A DNA stretch of 62,000 bases from Cristatella mucedo (lineage: Eukaryota; Bryozoa; Phylactolaemata; Cristatellidae). Below are positions 57,455 through 62,000 of the stretch, one piece after another (the first letter of the stretch is position 1; every line of letters begins with the position of its first letter). A model generated the notes under the pieces. It was not told where the DNA came from and made no database searches. It was given only the letters and a program-made list of their open reading frames with translations. The position numbers and the translations under genes were made by a program. Location of the stretch: positions 4,430,001 to 4,492,000 of the forward strand of contig WPIO01000017.1 in NCBI GenBank assembly GCA_009760855.2, given 5' to 3'.

Positions 57455-57592
57455 GAGCTGGGTTGGTCCAGCGGTTGAAGTGCTCGCCCCGACTGAGGTC
57501 TGGCTGAGGTCGTGGGCTCGAGCCCTGAGGCATATGTGAAGCACCTGAATAGAGATCTAGTTCTCTTGGGGCGCTATACAAATGAAATATAC
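57455..57592 (+). mobile_element. SINE S2, full length
   Basis: Head 'ggttggtccagcggttgaag' (A-box region), B-box region 'gtgggctcgagccctg', body 'gaagcacctgaatagagatc', tail 'cttggggcgctatacaaatg'. Complementary over about 85 nt to 57358-57446. Confidence 0.85.
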
Positions 57593-58085
57593 TTTGACCC
57601 AGGTCAGGGTGATACCAGCCTGGTCCTACCCGTTCAGCTCGACCTATCATGGGCCTTTCGCCCACTTCCTTCACCGTTGGCAGTAATAAAAATTGTGAAC
57701 CAACTTGAATTGAAGCAGCACACTCGATAGAAGGCACTCGATGGTCGACTGGGTGTGCCTGACTGGTGGGTATGCTGGGATTCAGTGTCGCTGATTTGAT
57801 TGTCAGCTCCAACTCTTGGCATCCACGTGTTGGCTTGTCAGGATCGAGCGATGGCTCTTGGTCCTACCGACTACGCTGCACAACCCGACATTACAAAGGC
57901 ACTTGTTTTCCCAATACTTTGCTCCCCATCTGGAGAACAGAAGTAGCCAAATAATAACCCTAAGCAGCCTGTTCGGTTCTACTCGCTACGCTTTTCTTCC
58001 TATAGTCTTCCATTGGAGCTTGCGAGACACCATCAAGTCATCTTCCACTGTACTTTGATTCACTACCTGATTTAACATCCTCATT
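57593..58085. other. No feature recognised
   Basis: Short frames on both strands without recognisable domains. Confidence 0.4.
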
Positions 58086-58228
58086 TGTATAGCAGCAGAA
58101 GATCCTTAATAAACGGCTATCACCACAGCTTGCATTTGGCAATAAGAGATCACTCACTGCAAGATTCAAACCCACGACCTCGGTCGCGAAGAGCTGGAAA
58201 CTTACCTCCTGAGCTATCACGTCCCAAT
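58086..58228 (-). mobile_element. SINE S1, diverged
   Basis: Inverted S1: 'aaacggctatcaccacagct', 'caagattcaaacccacgacc', 'ctcctgagctatcacgtcc'. The tail has lost the 'agaggctg' element. Confidence 0.65.
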
Positions 58229-58232
58229 AATG

Positions 58233-58420
58233 ATGATAATAACAACTATACATTTTCATAGCGCTCTCAGGGAACTTAATCTTTTTCTCGGCACTTTACG
58301 GATGCTGTAAAGGAAGCACGATCGCATAGCTAGTGGCACCATGGTGGTAGGTGGATAAGCATAACATGGTAAGAAGCGGCATGAAAAAACAGTATTAAAA
58401 TGTGGTTAGTAGCAGCATGT
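58233..58420 (-). mobile_element. LINE B 3' end, 3' side of a nested insertion
   Basis: The AATGATGATAAT tail, 'tagcgctctcagggaactta' and 'gatgctgtaaaggaagcacg' are the inverted LINE B terminus and 3' UTR. The rest of the same element continues from about 60173, beyond an inserted LINE A. Confidence 0.75.
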
Positions 58421-60172
58421 ATGTATGTATCTCCGTCAGTAACTCCACAAAGTCATAAAGACCATGTGGGTGTTAATACATGAGAGTTTTGTATAGCGCA
58501 CTCACAGCCTAAGCGGCTTTCGGTACGCATTCGGTACCCAACAGACTTCGTCTCACGCAACAAAGAGAAAGTGGGAAGCATAGGAGAGTTAGGAGAGCAG
58601 TTGAGGTAGTGAGTAGCATAGAAGTAGCAGTTCAGGACCGCTGAAAAAGATGTGCCATAGTCGGCAGTTGGAGAGTAGATGTCGTTGCGTAAGAATTGTG
58701 GAAGCGAGTTCCACAGTCTAGGACCTGCAGAGCTAAAGCTTCTGTCGCCAGCTGTCTTTAAGCGGAGGAATGGGACAGCTAATTTATTGTCCACACAGGA
58801 CCTGAGGGTGCGAACAGGCTGAAACTGATGCAGCAGTTCAGCTAGGTACGAAGGAGCCAAGCCGTGGCGAGCCTTGTGGGTCAGCGTAAGAACTTTGCTC
58901 TGTATCCTTTGCTCAACCGGCAACCGTCCTAGCTCTTTCAGCAAAGGAGGCACATGCTCAAACCGCTGGGACTTGAAGACCAGCCTTGCAGCCATATTCA
59001 TAGTCCGCTATAGTGGCATAATAGCTGTCTTTGGCAGCCCAGCCAAAAGGGAATTACAATAATCAAGCCGAGACAGAACTAAATAGCTAGTTAAATTTTT
59101 TACAAGCCACTGGGAGACAGCTCCTAATCTTGGATAGGGATCGGATGTGATGGCTAGCTGTAGAGGCAGTCTTCTGAATGAAGCTTTTGAAATTGAGGCA
59201 GCTGTCGAACACGACACCTAGATTACGAGCACGTGGTGAAGGTCGCACAATAGCATCACCTATTAGAACAGCAAAGCCTTTTAATCCAGCCACACGCTTA
59301 GGGTGTCCTATGAGCCGCAGTTCGGTTTTATCGTCATTTAATTTCAGGAAGTTTTCCGACATCCAGGATCGAATATCGGCAAGGCAAGCATTCAGTTTCT
59401 CAGTTGCTGCAGCAGATTCTGACGGTTTAAATGACAAATATAACTGAGTATCGTCAGCATAGAAGTGATATCCTATTCCATGGGCCTTAATCACTTTTCC
59501 CAGAGGTTGTGTATAAATGGAGAACAGCAAGGGACCAAGTACAGACCATTGAGGGACTCCACAGGTGATCCTTCTCATGTCTGAGACCTGACCCCCACAC
59601 GACACGGATTGAACACGATCAGACAAGTATGATTTAAACCACGCCAGTGCTTCGTCTGCCAGACCGATCGTTGTTCTCAATCGTTCAAGCAGAACTTCGT
59701 GATCAATGGTGTCGAAGGCAGCAGACAGATCTAGCAGAGCTAGGGCAGTGACATTCCCGTCGTCGTTGCCACGTAGAATGTCATTGTTTACACGGAGGAG
59801 AGCAGTTTCAGTAGAGTGCTGCCTCTTGAACCCTGATTGAAATGTTTCTGACATTCCATTATTTTCAATATGTTCAACTAGCTGCTTAGCAACAATTTTT
59901 TCAAGGATCTTTGATAATAACGGAAGAAGGGAAACTGGACGATAGTTTGCTAGGACCTCTGTGTCTAATCCAGGCTTTTTAAGAATAGGACTAACGATTG
60001 CCGATTTGAAGGACTTGGGGACGACCCCTTTTCCCAAAGAAGCATTAAAAATCTTGGTTATGGCGGGGCTAAGTTGGTCTGCTAGTGAAAACCACAGAGA
60101 TGAAGGTATAGGGTCTTCAGGAGACGAGCTCTTTTTGCTATACCTTATTAAGGCAACCACATCACAAGCATG
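58421..60172 (-). mobile_element. LINE A, longest copy, nested in LINE B
   Basis: CR1/L2-type non-LTR retrotransposon, 5'-truncated, about 1.75 kb. Minus-strand frames: 60223-59087 (reverse transcriptase with NYRPVSLLPLLSKILE, ALLDLSAAFDTIDH, VPQWSVLGPLLF, YHFYADDTQLYLSF, FLKLNDDKTEL, ARNLGVVFDS) and 59001-58453 (C-terminal region), split by a stop/frameshift at about 59.0 kb. The endonuclease is absent. The usual PQG of the finger motif is PQW. The first 17 or so codons of the longer frame, upstream of DVVALIRYSK, come from the flanking LINE B. An AGCATG-type match at both edges may be a short target-site duplication. Confidence 0.9.
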
Positions 60173-61990
60173 AACAGTGTCAGCACGCATAAGCACAGAA
60201 AAGAACGATTCACATGGATCCACTAAAAGCTGTGATAAATGGATGCATTTTAGCTACTTTTTAAATGTCAAGTTATCGAATGTTGCGACGTCAGTCGGAA
60301 GTGAGTTCCAGGATTTGGGAGCATACGAACTAAAAATTCGGTCCCCAAGGTATTTGAGGTTCGTGCGAGGTGTAGCTACACGATTTGATTCGGAAAAGTG
60401 GTGGTATGATGCCTGCCTAGCCTTGTGGGAGAGTAGATCTGATCGGTAGGCTGGAGCCGTGAGAGTGAAGGGACCTAAACGTGAGTGGTAGAGCCTTGAC
60501 TTGGATAAGCTGCTTGATTGGGAGCCAGTGCAGGTCAGCAAGAAGTGGTGTGATGTTGCTACTGAGACTCGCACGACAGACAAGCATAGCTGCTCAGAGG
60601 TTTGCACCAGCTGTTAGTGCCTGGTTGCACATGCCGGTAGACCAGCAAGTAGTGAGTTATTGAAGTCGAGACGGGATGTTACAAATACATGGATCAATTT
60701 AGATTCAGTATCCCTGCCCAAACAAGGCCGAGTGTGAGCAGTGTTATAGCTTAAAGTAGGCAGACTTGACTGAAGCTTTTTAGCCGTCTAATGAAAGGTC
60801 CCATTGTAACGGGACACCTCGATTTCGTGCAGATTTAACCGGAGATATGCTGGCAGAGCCATGAAGTTTAGAGCATTACGTTTTTCAAATTTTTAAATCC
60901 CGCTTGGTTTGCCCACTACCAGTAAGTTTGTTTTCTCATCCTTCAATTTAAGAAATGTTGCTTACATCCATTTGCCGATATCATCAATGCACAGGGCAAG
61001 AAAGTTGAGAGAATTTAAGGGGCTGAGGGCTGGGAGGGATAAAAACAAAGATACAACTAAGTTTCATCTGCATAGAAGTGAAAGCCTAGCTTGTGCCCGA
61101 CAATCACATCGGAAAGAGAGGGAGTATAAACTGTCAAAAAAACCTGAACAGGACATACCCCCGAGGTACACAGTACGTCAGCGATTCCTTTGATGATCTT
61201 AATCCGTTCACACCAATACTCTGGTAGCTCCCACTGAGATAAGACCTGAACCTTTTTTTGCTGTGCTAGTAATGCCCAGGCGAGATGAGAGACGCTCGAG
61301 AATAACTTTGTTATGGATAGTATAAAAAGCTGCCGAAATATCGAGCAAAACAAGCTAATAGACTACCTCAGTCGGAATTCTTAAGAAGGTCCGTCTACAC
61401 CCGAAGCTAAACTGACTAAGTGGAGTGATTAGCTCTAAAATCAGACCGAAGTTTAGCTCGTCTGCCACTACTCGCTCCAGAGTCTTTAACAGGAACGGTA
61501 ATAGAGAGACTTGGCGGAATTTGCTCAACTTCTCTTGGTCTACCATTGCATTCTTGAGTAATGGCCTGACTACAGCATTTCTGAAGGCTGCTGGGACATG
61601 ACTTGAGGTAAATGACTTATTTATGATGTTAGTTATGCATGGCAGCAGCAGATCTTTGCATCGTAGCAGCAGGACAATGAAAATAGGGACTAGAAGAAGA
61701 CTAGTTGTCTTCTTTTATTGGGATATGAGCTTTAGAACCAGGTCATTAGTGGCCTCCTTGAATGCAGACATTGAGGTGCTGCACGGAATTGAGGGCTATG
61801 GGAGAGTTCAGAAGGGACACTGCCACCCTAGATATGGACTCTGATCTTGTCTTGTTGACAAAGAAGCTAAAGAATTGATCAGCAAGATCCAAAGGATCAC
61901 TAGGCAAGGAGCAATTCTGATGGTGGTTAAGCGGATGATAGATCGTAAATATCAGCCTTTTTTGTGCAAATGTGATTCAACAATGTTTTA
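60173..61990 (-). mobile_element. LINE B, 5' side of the nested insertion, runs to window edge
   Basis: Continues LINE B from 58233-58420. C-terminal coding at 60.25-60.7 kb, catalytic region near 61080-61060 (GFHFYADET), upstream reverse-transcriptase segment at 61.36-61.55 kb (RQVSLLPFLLKTLERVVA) and more coding relics to the window end. Many frameshifts. The best source here for the 5' part of LINE B. Confidence 0.8.
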
Positions 61991-62000
61991 TTGAAGCTAG

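Overview
This is animal nuclear DNA: split genes with GT-AG introns, CpG-rich gene starts, and large amounts of LINE and SINE debris. Two genes are of animal-specific types: an IMP/IGF2BP RNA-binding protein and a KLF15-type zinc-finger factor. The repeats are CR1/L2-type LINEs and tRNA-headed SINEs whose tails resemble LINE ends, a mix common in marine and other invertebrates. I favour a non-vertebrate bilaterian but cannot name the lineage. Nothing in the window is bacterial, viral or organellar.

Layout. 1-6.4 kb: LINE and SINE scraps, a possible terminal exon with a basic Lys/His tail (2078-2132), a SINE carrying a large (GA)n expansion, and a composite repeat (about 4.39-5.34 kb) in which inverted GGACATTTCCCC arrays enclose a degenerate TTTAGGG array. 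6.4-27.2 kb: mostly gene-poor repeat land with LINE copies at 11.3-12.4, 18.7-19.1, 19.6-20.8 and 21.7-22.2 kb, and a second copy of the composite repeat at 17.86-18.32 kb. 27.4-32.6 kb: a GC- and CpG-rich domain holding an intronless KLF15-like gene on the minus strand (28959-30485). 33.2-37.7 kb: repeats, including a LINE in which one 72-bp piece of coding sequence has been amplified tenfold, and a 68-bp inverted-repeat pair.

38.5-51.4 kb: the IMP/IGF2BP gene on the minus strand. I rebuilt it exon by exon from translated domains, splice sites and codon phase: RRM1, RRM2, KH1, KH2, KH3 and KH4. Eleven exons are well supported. Two more, the RRM2-KH1 linker and the last exon, are tentative, but with them the frame closes and the protein would be about 575 residues, the usual IGF2BP size. 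Its introns carry LINE and SINE insertions, a (CCG)n(CTG)n tract, a (CT)n tract, and a 34-bp hairpin next to the KH4 exon.

52-62 kb: mainly repeats, with two cases of LINE A inserted into LINE B (53.3-54.2 and 58.2-62.0 kb) and an unrecognised two-exon gene fragment on the minus strand (56176-56531). The two recognised genes both lie on the minus strand with KLF15 downstream of IMP; nothing suggests they work as a unit. IMP proteins act on mRNA after transcription, while KLF15 is a nuclear DNA-binding factor.
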